Numbered from the stretch's first letter, positions 8,016-16,298 are shown. The stretch is 64,000 nt of DNA from Fusicatenibacter saccharivorans (GCF_027667425.1 NZ_JAQEGR010000013.1:62001-126000), one strand, 5' to 3'. Notes: generated by a model from the letters alone, not told the origin. A program made the numbers and translations.

Positions 8016-8636
8016 TTAATTTTTCTTTTTCGGATCAGAAGGCGCCGCGAGGGATGCCAGTTCATCCACCATGTGCTCGATCATCTGTTTTTTCAGATAG
8101 ACATCGAAACTCAGCAGACAGATAAACGAAAAGAGCTGGAGAAATTCCCGATCCTCCTCCGGTGAGCTGCCGAACATGGACTTGGATACATCCGCTTTTT
8201 TCAGAAGATCTTCTTTTACGGATGCAATTTCTTCTTTTTCCATCTGGAAAATTTCGTCGTAGATATCTTGGATGGAAAAGCCGCTCTCCGTGCCGAAATA
8301 CCGATCGGTGATCGGGGCGAGCAGTGTCTGGATATCCGTGATCGAGAGGATGTTTTTAAAGTAGTAAATAAAAACCAGAAGCATCATGTGCTCCGGCGAA
8401 TATTTCTTTTTGACCGGCGGCGGGAGCAGCTTGTTTTTTGCATAGTTGTTGATCATTGTTTTTGTCAGAACCTTATCGGACTCGAAACGGCGCGAAGAAG
8501 CGAGCTGTGCGTCCATAAAGGTCGTGACCTGGTCCATATATAAAGCAATGTTCGGGATTTCCCCCGGGCGGATGCCTTCGAGAGAATCCAGTGAATTCAG
8601 TAAATCATGAAGAATTTTATCTGAGTCTATCGTCAT
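8016..8636 (-). CDS. DUF1836 domain-containing protein
   Basis: The 206-residue protein matches DUF1836, a Firmicutes family of unknown role with an amino-terminal region resembling a MerR-type winged helix (VLTKTMINNYAKNKLLPPPVKKKYSPEHMMLLVFIYYFKNILSI). The rest is helical and acidic and ends in a Lys-rich tail (PKKKN). No catalytic motif or membrane helix is seen. The DNA-binding look suggests a regulator, but this is inference. The gene is transcribed away from pcrA from the shared intergenic region and has a plausible GAGGTGATAAC ribosome site. Confidence 0.75.
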   Translation of the reverse strand: MTIDSDKILHDLLNSLDSLEGIRPGEIPNIALYMDQVTTFMDAQLASSRRFESDKVLTKTMINNYAKNKLLPPPVKKKYSPEHMMLLVFIYYFKNILSITDIQTLLAPITDRYFGTESGFSIQDIYDEIFQMEKEEIASVKEDLLKKADVSKSMFGSSPEEDREFLQLFSFICLLSFDVYLKKQMIEHMVDELASLAAPSDPKKKN

Positions 8637-8723
8637 TTGTTATCACCTCACGGTTCCCATTATATAGTTTTTAATACCAGATAGCAAGGACTTTGCGAAA
8701 AAAAAAGTTTCCATGATAAAAAT

Positions 8724-8773
8724 GCAACGTATGTTCGTTCTTACTTGTAACCGGGGCGGATTTGTTATATACT
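8724..8773 (+). promoter_or_regulatory. pcrA promoter with LexA-like box
   Basis: TTGTAA (8745-8750), a 17-base spacer and TATACT (8768-8773) form the promoter. Just upstream, GCAACGTATGTTCG (8724-8737) differs at three of fourteen positions from the Gram-positive LexA site CGAACATATGTTCG. SOS control is therefore possible but not certain. Confidence 0.55.
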
Positions 8774-8817
8774 GAGATGCATGTGAAAAGATTCGAAGCA
8801 GATGAAGGAGAAAGAAC

Positions 8818-11046
8818 ATGAATCAGACAGAAACAGGATTAAACCCGATGCAGATGGAAGCTGTGGAGCACACCGAAGGGCCGCTTCTGATCCTTGCAGG
8901 TGCCGGTTCGGGAAAGACGAGGGTACTGACGCACCGCATCGCCTCCCTGATCCGGGACAAAGGCGTCAATCCATGGAATATTATGGCGATCACCTTTACG
9001 AATAAGGCCGCCGGAGAAATGCGTGAGCGTGTCGATAAAATCGTGGGATACGGATCGGAGCGGATCTGGGTCAGCACCTTCCATTCCAGCTGCGTGCGGA
9101 TTCTGCGCCGCCATGCTGAACGTCTGGGATACGCCAACAATTTTGCAATTTACGATACCGATGACCAGAAATCGCTGATCAAGGACATCATGAAACGGCT
9201 CCAGATGGATCCGAAACTGTACCGCGACCGTGCGATCATGGCGGCAATTTCGTCCGCAAAGGATGAGATGATCGAGCCGGACCAGTACCGGATTGACGCG
9301 GGAATCGACTGGAAGCTGCAGAAGTATGCGGCAGTTTATGCGGAGTATCAGGCAGAGTTAAAGAAAAACAATGCAATGGACTTCGATGATCTGCTGGTAC
9401 AGACCGTAAAATTATTCCAGCAGTTCCCGGAAGTGCTCGATTATTATCAGGAGCAGTTCCGCTATATCATGGTCGATGAGTATCAGGATACCAACACGGT
9501 TCAGTTCCGCTTTGTGAGCCTTCTGGCGGCAAAATACCGCAATCTCTGCGTTGTCGGCGATGATGACCAGTCGATTTACAAATTCCGCGGGGCGAATATT
9601 GAAAATATTCTGAGCTTTGAGCATGTATTCCCGGATGCGAAGGTCATTAAACTGGAGCAGAATTACCGTTCCACGCAGAATATTCTGAATGCGGCAAATG
9701 AAGTGATTGCGAATAACCAGGGACGAAAAGCAAAACGCCTGTGGACAGAGAATCCGGAGGGTGACCTGATCGATCTGCGGCAGTTCCAGAGCGGTTTTGA
9801 GGAGGCGGAGTACGTGGCAGGAGAAATCACGCGCGGCGTCCGCACGGAGGGAAAGAAGTACCGTGATTATGCAATTCTCTACCGTACCAACGCACAGTCC
9901 CGTCTTTTTGAGGAGAAACTGCTGCTTGCAAATGTTCCATATAAAATCGTGGGCGGTGTTAACTTCTATGCGAGACGCGAGATCAAGGATCTGCTGGCGT
10001 ATCTGCGTGTGATCGAGAACCCGGAGGATGACCTTGCGGTACTGCGTATCATCAACGTTCCGCGGCGCGGTATCGGAGCGGCGACGATCAACAAAGTGCA
10101 GGACTGGGAGGCAGAGCAGGGCATCCGTTTCTACGATGCACTTCTCGAGGCCGAGTATGTGCCGGGGCTGATGCGGTCTTTAAATAAGATTAAATCCTTC
10201 ACGTCCTTTTTACAGGTACTCCGCGCGAAAGCAGATTATCTGTCGGTCAAAGAGCTGCTGAATGAAATCATCGAGGAGACCGGCTATGTAGCAGATCTGC
10301 AGGCGGAGGGAACCGAAGAAGCGGCAGCCCGCATCGAGAACATCGACGAGCTGATTTCAAAGATTGCGGATTATGAGGAGAGCGCCGAACAGCCATCTCT
10401 CGGTGGTTTTCTGCAGGAGGTTGCGCTGGTGTCTGATATCGACTCGGTGGATGAGGAGAGCGATTACGTGTTGTTGATGACACTGCATTCCGCAAAAGGA
10501 CTGGAGTTCCCGAACGTATTCCTTGCCGGCATGGAGGATGGTATTTTCCCAAGCTACATGACGATCACCGGGGATGATCCGTCGGAGCTGGAGGAGGAGC
10601 GCCGTCTCTGCTACGTGGGCATCACGCGTGCGATGCAGCATCTGACATTGACGTGTGCGCGCCAGAGAATGATCCGCGGCGAAGTGCAGTACAACAAGAT
10701 GTCCCGTTTTGTCAAAGAGATTCCGCGGGAGCTGATTTCCCTGGAGCGGGAGCGCGGGGAGATCGAAGACCGGAAACCGAAGATGGACATTCCGACGAGA
10801 GGCAGCGTCTATGCGGCGATGAAGCAGGCATTCCGCGAGAAGCCGCAGCAGGCGAAAACCTTCAGCGCGCAGAAGGCGACGAAACTCGATTACGAAATCG
10901 GGGATACGGTGCGCCATATCAAGTTCGGTGTCGGCATTGTCACGGATATCGTGGACGGCGGAAGAGATTATGAAGTTACCGTCAACTTCGACCAGGCTGG
11001 TACGAAGAAAATGTTTGCTTCGTTTGCAAAACTGAAAAAGTTATAA
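8818..11046 (+). CDS. pcrA: ATP-dependent DNA helicase PcrA (UvrD/Rep family)
   Basis: The 742-residue protein is a superfamily 1A 3'-5' helicase used in repair and in removing stalled complexes, and needed for rolling-circle replication of plasmids and ICEs. Visible motifs are the Walker A GAGSGKT (residues 28-34), ITFTNKAAGEMRERV (Ia), DEYQDTN (II, about residue 220), GDDDQSIYKFRGA (III), QNYRST (IV), LMTLHSAKGLEFPNVF (V) and EERRLCYVGITRA (VI). The carboxyl end is the Tudor-like RNA-polymerase-binding domain (RHIKFGVGIVTDI). Length is normal. It starts after AAGGAGAAAGAAC and is followed by a terminator. Relaxases of the Tn916/ICEBs1 type depend on PcrA, so the neighbouring ICE probably uses this enzyme. 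Confidence 0.97.
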   Translation: MNQTETGLNPMQMEAVEHTEGPLLILAGAGSGKTRVLTHRIASLIRDKGVNPWNIMAITFTNKAAGEMRERVDKIVGYGSERIWVSTFHSSCVRILRRHAERLGYANNFAIYDTDDQKSLIKDIMKRLQMDPKLYRDRAIMAAISSAKDEMIEPDQYRIDAGIDWKLQKYAAVYAEYQAELKKNNAMDFDDLLVQTVKLFQQFPEVLDYYQEQFRYIMVDEYQDTNTVQFRFVSLLAAKYRNLCVVGDDDQSIYKFRGANIENILSFEHVFPDAKVIKLEQNYRSTQNILNAANEVIANNQGRKAKRLWTENPEGDLIDLRQFQSGFEEAEYVAGEITRGVRTEGKKYRDYAILYRTNAQSRLFEEKLLLANVPYKIVGGVNFYARREIKDLLAYLRVIENPEDDLAVLRIINVPRRGIGAATINKVQDWEAEQGIRFYDALLEAEYVPGLMRSLNKIKSFTSFLQVLRAKADYLSVKELLNEIIEETGYVADLQAEGTEEAAARIENIDELISKIADYEESAEQPSLGGFLQEVALVSDIDSVDEESDYVLLMTLHSAKGLEFPNVFLAGMEDGIFPSYMTITGDDPSELEEERRLCYVGITRAMQHLTLTCARQRMIRGEVQYNKMSRFVKEIPRELISLERERGEIEDRKPKMDIPTRGSVYAAMKQAFREKPQQAKTFSAQKATKLDYEIGDTVRHIKFGVGIVTDIVDGGRDYEVTVNFDQAGTKKMFASFAKLKKL

Positions 11047-11053
11047 GGAGAAC

Positions 11054-11096
11054 GAGAGCGTGCCGGAAAATAAAATTCCGGCACGCTCTTTTTTCG
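11054..11096. terminator. Terminator after pcrA and after the amidase remnant
   Basis: GAGAGCGTGCCGGAA pairs with TTCCGGCACGCTCTTTTTT around a TAAAA loop, with T runs usable in both directions. Confidence 0.9.
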
Positions 11097-11113
11097 ACTG
11101 ATGCGTCAGACGC

Positions 11114-11962
11114 TCAGGTGGTAATCAGGGTGGAATAGCCGTCGCGGCGCAGGCGGCGTTCCATCAGAATGGCATTTCCGAGCTGGCGGTAAGCGCCGAC
11201 CTGGACTTTGAAAAAGCCGTCCTCGGCGAGAAGAAAAGCGGGATAGCCCTGGTCGAGAAGGTCGTAAAGCATACGGTCGGCATTCTGGCGGATGCGGAAA
11301 AGGCCGGTCTGGACACGGTAGAAGGTTTCCGGTGTATCGGAAGGATTTTCCTGTTCCGGCGGCGTGGGATGGGGCGAAGCGGAAGCAGTGACGGTATCCG
11401 CTGTTGAAACGGACGGACGGGCGGCCTCCGTTTCCGCAGCGCGCCGGTCAGCCTCCGTGACCGTCTCGAGATCCAGCGTTCCAAGCACTGCATCCGCGAT
11501 GGCGCGGGCGATTTCTTCCTGCTTTTCATCGTAGAGCGTATTGTCCTGCTCATTGTTCAGAAAGCCGGTTTCAATCAGAAGAGCCGGCATTTTCGTCCGC
11601 CGCAGAACAACAAGCCCTGGCCGTGCCTTGACACCGAGATTCCGGAATCCCAGCTCCGAGAGCGCGCCGTTAATGTTTTCTGCCATTGTCTGTTTGATGC
11701 CGGAGTTGTCATAGATAAGCGTTTCCACGCCGGTATACTGGTTCGGTTCCTCCGAAGAATTCCGGTGAAAAGAAATAAAAAAGTCGGCATCCGCCTGATT
11801 GGCCATCTGCGCCTTTTCAAACGGCGTCTGATAAACATCGGTTGTGCGGGTATAAATGACAGAGACACCCTGCCGGGAAAGAAGCTCGCCGACCGCGATG
11901 GCGAGGGAAAGATTGTCATCCTTTTCCCTGCGTCCCTCATAGACAGCGCCCGGATCACTTCC
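11114..11962 (-). pseudogene. N-acetylmuramoyl-L-alanine amidase, 3' part cut off by the ICE
   Basis: This is the larger fragment of an Amidase_3 cell-wall hydrolase. Reading from 11962 leftward gives GSDPGAVYEGRREKD, then DNLSLAIAVGELLSRQG, VIYTRTTDVYQT and ADFFISFHRNS, the ordinary order of the family. The zinc-binding histidine of the last segment and the catalytic glutamate (LLIETGFLNN) are present. The carboxyl third is a SPOR-like repeat region (FYRVQTGLFRIRQNADR, FFKVQVGAYRQLGNA) that would bind peptidoglycan. The first catalytic segment (VIDAGHGG) is missing here and is found at 36042-36080 beyond the ICE. The joined gene reads in frame as DAGHGGSDPGAVYEG. Upstream of 11962 the frame meets a stop inside the ICE end, so no intact enzyme is made. 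An internal ATG at 11806 could give a fragment lacking the first zinc ligand. Confidence 0.92.
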
Positions 11963-11989
11963 CCCGTGTGCAGGGTGTTAATTGCGCAA
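11959..11989. other. ICE attachment junction at the recombinase end
   Basis: TTCC (GGAA on the amidase strand, 11959-11962) is shared with the other junction at 36041-36044 and contains the GA dinucleotide used by TndX-type enzymes. The palindrome TTGCGCAA at 11982-11989 is also present at the other end (36028-36035). Confidence 0.7.
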
Positions 11990-12041
11990 ATGCTATATGT
12001 ATTTCCCCCAGACTGATTAGGGGATTTAGAAATGTGTGAGA

Positions 12042-13670
12042 TTAGATAGCCTTTCCCTCCGATTCCACACTGTACACACTGGAAAATAAATGTTCCAGTT
12101 CATTTCCGAAGTTATAAGTGATTTTGATTTTGCGGTTTTCATAGACTTTTATTTCGCTTATCATTTCCACCACAATGTCTCTATCCAGTGTTTCAATGTC
12201 TTTTAATTCCAAAAGCCTTTTAAGCCAAGGCGTTTCAAAAACATCTTCTGTCACATTGTCTTTCTTCTTTTCTTCCAGCGCTTCAATCTGTTTGGAGTAA
12301 AGTTCTTCTTTTTTTAGATAATCCTCTCGGTAAGAAAGAAATTCTTCTTTGGAAATCAATTCTTCTCTGTAATCTTCATATATGGATTTTTTAAGTCTTT
12401 TCACACGTTCCAATTCTGCTTTGATTTTACTAAGTTCCGTATCTGCAATCCTTTTAACTTTTGAAGCTGTGAAGCTCTGCGATTGTACTAACTCTTTTAA
12501 GTTGTCTACGCTGTCAACGATTGCTTTTAAATCACCCAGTACAATATCTTCCAACACTGCCATAGGAAGCGTATGGGGCGTACAATACTGTTTCCCGTTT
12601 CTCTTATATGTTCCACAATAAAGACTGTATGTTTTACTTCCATCTGCACGACGCCACATATTTTTTGTCATTGCCCTGCCACAATCACCGCATTTCACAA
12701 AACCAGCGAAGATATTTTTATTCGTTTCCAAATCCAACTCCCTTGTCCTTTTCTGTAAAAGAGATTGAGCCTTTTCCCATGTTGCTTTATCTATAATTGG
12801 CTCATGGGTATTTTCAACGATTATCCATTCTTCTTTTGGCATTTTCTTCTGCTTGCTTCTCATGCGCTGGTGCTTTGTTCCCTGTACCATGTTCCCCACA
12901 TACATTTCCCTGTGGAGAATACTGTTGATTGTGGAATACGACCAGTACGTTGTGCTTTCCAGACGGTTACAGTTCTTGTAATTCTCACCATTGACCTTTT
13001 TATATTCTGCCGGGCACAAAATACCCTCTGCGTTCAGCAGTTTTGCGATTCTCTGTTTTCCATATCCCTGTATATATAAGGAAAAGATTCTACGGACAAC
13101 ATCAGCAGCGTAATCATCAATTACTAATTTGTTTTTATCAACAGGGGATTTCTTATAGCCATAACTTGTAAACGCCCCTATAAACTCACCAGCTTTTTGT
13201 TTTGATTTTACAGTTGCCTGTATTTTTTTGGAAATATCTCTTGCATACTGCTCATTGAAAATATTCTTGATTGGGAGCAGCATATCATATGCCTGTTTCA
13301 TACTGTCAATACTGTCTGTTACAGAGATAAAACGCACTCCCAATTCTGGGAAATATCGCTCTAAGTATCTTCCAGTATCAATGTAATCACGCCCGAATCT
13401 TGATAAATCCTTTACAACAACGCAGTTTACCTTTCCATCTTCAATATCCGCAATCATTCTTTGGAAACTAGGTCGGTTGAAATTTGTTCCCGAATAACCA
13501 TCATCAACGTATACGTCGTACAAAATAAAATCATCTTTTTTCGCAACATACTCTGTTAAGAGTTTTCTCTGATTTCCTACACTATCGCTTTCTTCCTTAT
13601 CACCATCTTCTCTTGATAATCTGATATAAATTGCAACATTGAATAAGTTCAATACCTTTTGAAGTTTCAT
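12042..13670 (-). CDS. Large serine recombinase (TndX/TnpX-like) of the ICE
   Basis: The 542-residue protein catalyses excision and integration through a serine-linked DNA intermediate. The resolvase domain begins NVAIYIRLSRED, with the nucleophilic serine at about residue 19, and continues with VDDGYSGTNFNRP and VVVKDLSRFGRDY. A Recombinase domain follows (YGKQRIAKLLNAEGI). Then comes a zinc ribbon with paired cysteines (CGDCGRAM and YCGTYKRNGKQYC), and a coiled coil rich in K and E near residues 405-475. The size is close to TndX of Tn5397. The start is placed at the ATG at 13670, with GGGTGG just before it; an ATG at 13682 is possible. It lies at the element's edge next to the attachment site, with tnpW upstream. 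No Xis-like gene is seen, which fits this recombinase class. Confidence 0.92.
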   Translation of the reverse strand: MKLQKVLNLFNVAIYIRLSREDGDKEESDSVGNQRKLLTEYVAKKDDFILYDVYVDDGYSGTNFNRPSFQRMIADIEDGKVNCVVVKDLSRFGRDYIDTGRYLERYFPELGVRFISVTDSIDSMKQAYDMLLPIKNIFNEQYARDISKKIQATVKSKQKAGEFIGAFTSYGYKKSPVDKNKLVIDDYAADVVRRIFSLYIQGYGKQRIAKLLNAEGILCPAEYKKVNGENYKNCNRLESTTYWSYSTINSILHREMYVGNMVQGTKHQRMRSKQKKMPKEEWIIVENTHEPIIDKATWEKAQSLLQKRTRELDLETNKNIFAGFVKCGDCGRAMTKNMWRRADGSKTYSLYCGTYKRNGKQYCTPHTLPMAVLEDIVLGDLKAIVDSVDNLKELVQSQSFTASKVKRIADTELSKIKAELERVKRLKKSIYEDYREELISKEEFLSYREDYLKKEELYSKQIEALEEKKKDNVTEDVFETPWLKRLLELKDIETLDRDIVVEMISEIKVYENRKIKITYNFGNELEHLFSSVYSVESEGKAI

Positions 13671-13766
13671 ATATCCACCCATTCAACTGTCGCCCTATCT
13701 ATAATAAGATTATACCACGCTTTACCGCAAAAAACAGCCGTTTTCTGTGGATTTACCATTACCAGA

Positions 13767-13889
13767 CTACCCATTTTGAGCCTTATTATTAAGGTGAGAT
13801 TTGATGATACGGACAAGCAATTCCTCTATGGTAAATTTTGACAAAAATTCTCTTTCCACTGTATATTGGATTGGTTCTTTCTTTTCCAA
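13767..13889 (-). CDS. tnpW: TnpW-like small transposon protein
   Basis: A 40-residue frame begins with TTG at 13889, 8 bases after AGGAGGGC. It reads MEKKEPIQYTVEREFLSKF and then TIEELLVRIIKSHLNNKAQ before a stop. This matches the short TnpW family found next to large serine recombinases in Tn4451-like elements, whose function is not known. It sits about 100 bases upstream of the recombinase in the same direction, so the two are probably co-transcribed. Confidence 0.8.
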   Translation of the reverse strand: MEKKEPIQYTVEREFLSKFTIEELLVRIIKSHLNNKAQNG

Positions 13890-14333
13890 ACTTTATCGCC
13901 CTCCTTGTTTCAGCTATCTATTCTCAACATACGCAAACAGGCTTATCCAATATACCTGCCTGCGCTGCTTTTTCTCAATAATCAAATGGCTCTGGCAAGC
14001 TCCACAGGACTTTCACCTTTCCCATTCTGATGGGCGAATCGTGTCATACGGGTGTATCATTATTCTGATATACAGGTCATGGCAACAACCTTTCCAACAG
14101 TTGTTCACAGATCACTGGCGTGGTCGCTCACCTGTTTTCCCTCCTTTCGCGGGTCATAGCGTTCCAGTCTGTCGGCTCACTGCATATCAAACGTATTTGA
14201 TTATTGTATTCAGTTGTCAAAGAACTCCCGACTGTATTTGCCAGTCTATGAAAATCCACTACCTAGCTAATGGACTTTCATAGATTGACAAGCGGAGCAG
14301 AGGAAAGGGGAAATGCTCCGCCCGTCAGAATGA
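13890..14333 (-). other. Gene-free, structured stretch between orf8 and tnpW
   Basis: No convincing gene lies here. Two hairpins are clear: GCGGAGCA with TGCTCCGC (14294-14323), and TCTATGAAAATCCA with its near-complement (14245-14284). Further leftward there is GGTGAAAGTCCT on the minus strand and then the tnpW ribosome site. The stretch would be the untranslated leader of tnpW and the recombinase if orf7-orf8 transcripts read on. In Tn916 this place holds orf10 and xis. Confidence 0.5.
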
Positions 14334-14570
14334 TTAGATTACGACAATCTCAAAGTTTGCAATCATATCCATGACCGCCGCCTGTATTCTGCCTTTTAAT
14401 TCAGAATCCACCACCATGTAGACATTACCGTATTCGTCATACAATTTGCGTAAGCTCAACTTTGATATGTATCCGTCATAGAAATCTAAAATTTCCTGTA
14501 TTGCAGCTTCATCACCATTGGTAGCCGCCACAATCACAGCAAACGGTATATGTTTTTGGTCTTTATCCAT
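14334..14570 (-). CDS. Tn916 Orf8-like regulator (helix-turn-helix domain)
   Basis: The 78-residue protein resembles Orf8 of Tn916, which together with Orf7 promotes expression of the excision and transfer genes. It has the family pattern IPFAVIVAATNGDEAAIQEILDFYDGYI followed by LKGRIQAAVMDMIANFEI. It starts right after orf7 (1 base between stop and start region), so the two are translationally coupled. Its small size and acidic nature suggest a partner of the sigma-like Orf7 rather than an independent DNA-binding protein, but this is inference. Confidence 0.85.
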   Translation of the reverse strand: MDKDQKHIPFAVIVAATNGDEAAIQEILDFYDGYISKLSLRKLYDEYGNVYMVVDSELKGRIQAAVMDMIANFEIVVI

Positions 14571-14571
14571 G

Positions 14572-14988
14572 CTATTCCTCCTCCATCATTTTTCGTAATT
14601 CTTCCAGAGTGCTTGTCCTGTGACGGTATACAGTGGTGCGTACCACGTTCATAAGCTCTCCGATTTCTGCGTCAGACATATCCATAAAGTAGGACAACAA
14701 AATGATATTGCGTTTTCTCTCTGGTAAACATTTGAGCGCTTTGCTTAACTGGTCGTCCGATACTTGTACTTCCATGCCAAGAACATTAAACGCTGTATAA
14801 TCGCTGGAATATCTGTCATAAACGCCTGCTTTGTTCAATTCCAAATCTGAAATTTCAGAGAATGGAACTTCATGTTTCAAGCGTCTTGAAATATCACGGT
14901 TATACTTCATTGCTGCTCTTTTTATGACTTTCTTTGTAAGGCAATCAAACTGTGCTTGAATAGCCTGTTGGAAAGAAGATGACTTCAT
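14572..14988 (-). CDS. Tn916 Orf7-like sigma-70 family factor
   Basis: The 138-residue product is a small sigma-70-like protein. The carboxyl half has the region 4 helix-turn-helix (LPERKRNIILLSYFMDMSDAEIGELMNVVRTTVYRHRTSTLEELR, about residues 88-133). The amino half lacks a clear region 2. In Tn916 the homologue Orf7 is needed for transcription of the excision genes and, after circularisation, the transfer genes. AAAGGAGGTGAATC precedes the ATG. A roughly 500-base leader with two terminators and a short reading frame lies upstream. Confidence 0.88.
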   Translation of the reverse strand: MKSSSFQQAIQAQFDCLTKKVIKRAAMKYNRDISRRLKHEVPFSEISDLELNKAGVYDRYSSDYTAFNVLGMEVQVSDDQLSKALKCLPERKRNIILLSYFMDMSDAEIGELMNVVRTTVYRHRTSTLEELRKMMEEE

Positions 14989-15122
14989 GCTGATTCACCT
15001 CCTTTCTGCGTGAGAGTAGATGAGGTTGTTTTCCCTCTATCCCCCTTTCCGCACAGTAGCTACCCACGCAGCAGCTATTTGTTGCGCTTTCAGAAAAGAT
15101 TTTGAAAAATTTTTTAGGCAGC

Positions 15123-15167
15123 AAAAAAAGCACAAGAGCATAAAAGAAATGCTGTTCTTGTGCTTTT
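15123..15167 (-). terminator. Leader terminator proximal to orf7
   Basis: Read leftward, AAAAGCACAAGA pairs with TCTTGTGCTTTT around a loop that has its own GCAT/ATGC stem, followed by a run of seven Ts. It lies in the orf7 leader, so read-through must occur for orf7-orf8 expression. Confidence 0.8.
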
Positions 15168-15231
15168 AAAATTATTCCTGCTATGTAATGTGAAAAACCA
15201 TATTCAAGAGTATATTGCGCCGCTTTGAAAG

Positions 15232-15291
15232 CTAATATTTTTTTGACAATAACAGATATGTTGAAGATTGTCGATTACACAGGTTTTTCAA
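15232..15291 (-). CDS. Candidate leader peptide upstream of orf7 (19 residues)
   Basis: GGGAGG lies 8 bases before a TTG at 15291 that opens MKNLCNRQSSTYLLLSKKY and stops at 15232. It sits between the two leader terminators (15349-15380 and 15123-15167) in the orf7 leader. A short frame with clustered leucines in that place fits a ribosome-sensing attenuator, as known for leader frames of Tn916. The frame is very short and could be chance. Confidence 0.35.
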   Translation of the reverse strand: MKNLCNRQSSTYLLLSKKY

Positions 15292-15348
15292 TGCGGCTAC
15301 CTCCCAGAGCCGCTAAACCAAACCAATATGCTATTTTTCATTGTTGGA

Positions 15349-15380
15349 AAAAGAAAAAGGCGGCTTTCCAAACCGCCATT
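15349..15380 (-). terminator. Leader terminator distal to orf7
   Basis: On the minus strand GGCGGTTT and AAAGCCGCC form a stem followed by TTTTTCTTTTT. With the hairpin at 15123-15167 it makes a tandem terminator leader upstream of orf7. A further inverted repeat, ACTGTTAA/TTAACAGT, lies at 15415-15453. Confidence 0.75.
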
Positions 15381-15563
15381 TAAGTAAAGATATTTTTTGA
15401 CACGCAAAAATGATACTGTTAATAACGGTTTTTTTTATTTACCGCTTAACAGTAATTTTCTTCTTTTGATACGCATAACAGGAACTAATAAACCATACTA
15501 TACGTTTTTCTATACCTGTTAGAAAATCAACAGGAACTGTAGAATATAGTGAGGTGATTATAT

Positions 15564-15920
15564 ATGCGTAAAAAGGAAGATAAATACGATTTTAGAGCCT
15601 TTGGTCTTACAATCAAAGCAGCTCGCAAAAAACAAAACTTAACCCGTGAGCAAGTGGGAGCAATGATTGAGATTGACCCACGTTATCTGACAAATATTGA
15701 GAACAAAGGGCAGCACCCAAGTTTACAGGTGTTCTATGACCTTGTATCATTACTTAATATTTCGGTTGATGAGTTTTTCCTGCCTGCGTCTGATCTGGAT
15801 AAAAGCACCAGAAGACGACAGTTGGAAAAGCAGCTTGATAGCCTTTCTGATAAGGATTTAGTTATCATGGAAAGTGTTGCTGACGGAATCATCAAGTCTA
15901 AGGAAGTGGAGGACGAGTAA
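15564..15920 (+). CDS. XRE-family helix-turn-helix regulator (Tn916 Orf9-like)
   Basis: The 118-residue protein has a Cro/C1 helix-turn-helix at residues 14-68 (LTIKAARKKQNLTREQVGAMIEIDPRYLTNIENKGQHPSLQVFYDLVSLLNIS) and a charged helical tail. It is the only gene of the element read rightward and lies between the KTR protein gene and orf7, the place held by the repressor orf9 in Tn916. It is expected to repress orf7 transcription. GAGGTGATT precedes the ATG. Two direct copies of AACAGGAACT (15477-15486, 15529-15538) and an inverted ACCTGTT between them lie upstream and are candidate operators. Confidence 0.88.
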   Translation: MRKKEDKYDFRAFGLTIKAARKKQNLTREQVGAMIEIDPRYLTNIENKGQHPSLQVFYDLVSLLNISVDEFFLPASDLDKSTRRRQLEKQLDSLSDKDLVIMESVADGIIKSKEVEDE

Positions 15921-15947
15921 TCCTCCACTTTTTAACCCTAAATAAAA

Positions 15948-15992
15948 TAAGCCGATAACCCAAGATAAAACTATTCTCGGTGTTATCGGCTC
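15948..15992 (-). terminator. Hairpin at the end of the KTR protein gene
   Basis: AGCCGATAAC and GTTATCGGCT pair across a 22-base loop. On the minus strand the stem is followed by TATTTTATTTAG. It overlaps the stop of the cysteine-rich KTR protein gene and can also end the rightward XRE transcript. Confidence 0.6.
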
Positions 15993-16171
15993 TGCGTCTG
16001 TGCGTCTGGCTCTTTGATTACTATTATTTGTAGATTTTTGGCTTCTATTAAGGCTTCCTGTTTACATTTCGGACAATAGAGTGGATAATTTTTTAAAACC
16101 GTATCTTCTCTAATTCTGTCACGGGTTTTGTTACCACAAACAGGGCAGCGTATCCATTCCGTTTTTTTCAT
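15983..16171 (-). CDS. Cysteine-rich KTR domain protein
   Basis: The 62-residue protein has a zinc-ribbon layout with two CxxC knuckles (CPVCGNKTRDRI and CPKCKQEA) and the KTR signature after the first. The family is common in Tn916-like ICEs between the cargo site and orf9, with no known role. Zinc binding and nucleic-acid contact are plausible. The start at 16171 is chosen because GGAGG lies 5 bases upstream; an ATG at 16174 would be too close. Confidence 0.8.
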   Translation of the reverse strand: MKKTEWIRCPVCGNKTRDRIREDTVLKNYPLYCPKCKQEALIEAKNLQIIVIKEPDAQTQSR

Positions 16172-16187
16172 CATTACCTCCACTTTG

Positions 16188-16280
16188 CTATTTCTTTCTG
16201 TTTTTCCATGCCTTATAAATCAAATTGGCAATGGGGAACAACACACAAATGACTATAAACCATTCTGGGAAACGTGGCAT
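16188..16280 (-). CDS. Small membrane protein, 30 residues
   Basis: The frame reads MPRFPEWFIVICVLFPIANL and then IYKAWKNRKK before a TAG. It has one hydrophobic helix and a basic tail, the form of a single-pass small membrane protein with its tail in the cytoplasm. It lies between the DUF3592-like and KTR genes, all leftward, with a GGGGATATAGG ribosome site. It is not recognised as a named family. Confidence 0.5.
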   Translation of the reverse strand: MPRFPEWFIVICVLFPIANLIYKAWKNRKK

Positions 16281-16298
16281 ATCCTATATCCCCTTTCT

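Noticed and set aside
11114..11806. Intact stand-alone amidase starting at the internal ATG at 11806
   Set aside because: It would lack the first zinc ligand and substrate groove; the upstream homologous residues continue to 11962 and the missing start is at 36042-36080.
13900..14200. Possible group II intron (minus strand has GGTGAAAGTCC, as in intron domain I)
   Set aside because: No domain V sequence and no intron-encoded protein are present; one short motif is not enough.
13801..14283. 160-codon plus-strand frame in the gap between recombinase and orf8
   Set aside because: It runs against tnpW, lacks a plausible start and shows no protein-like pattern.
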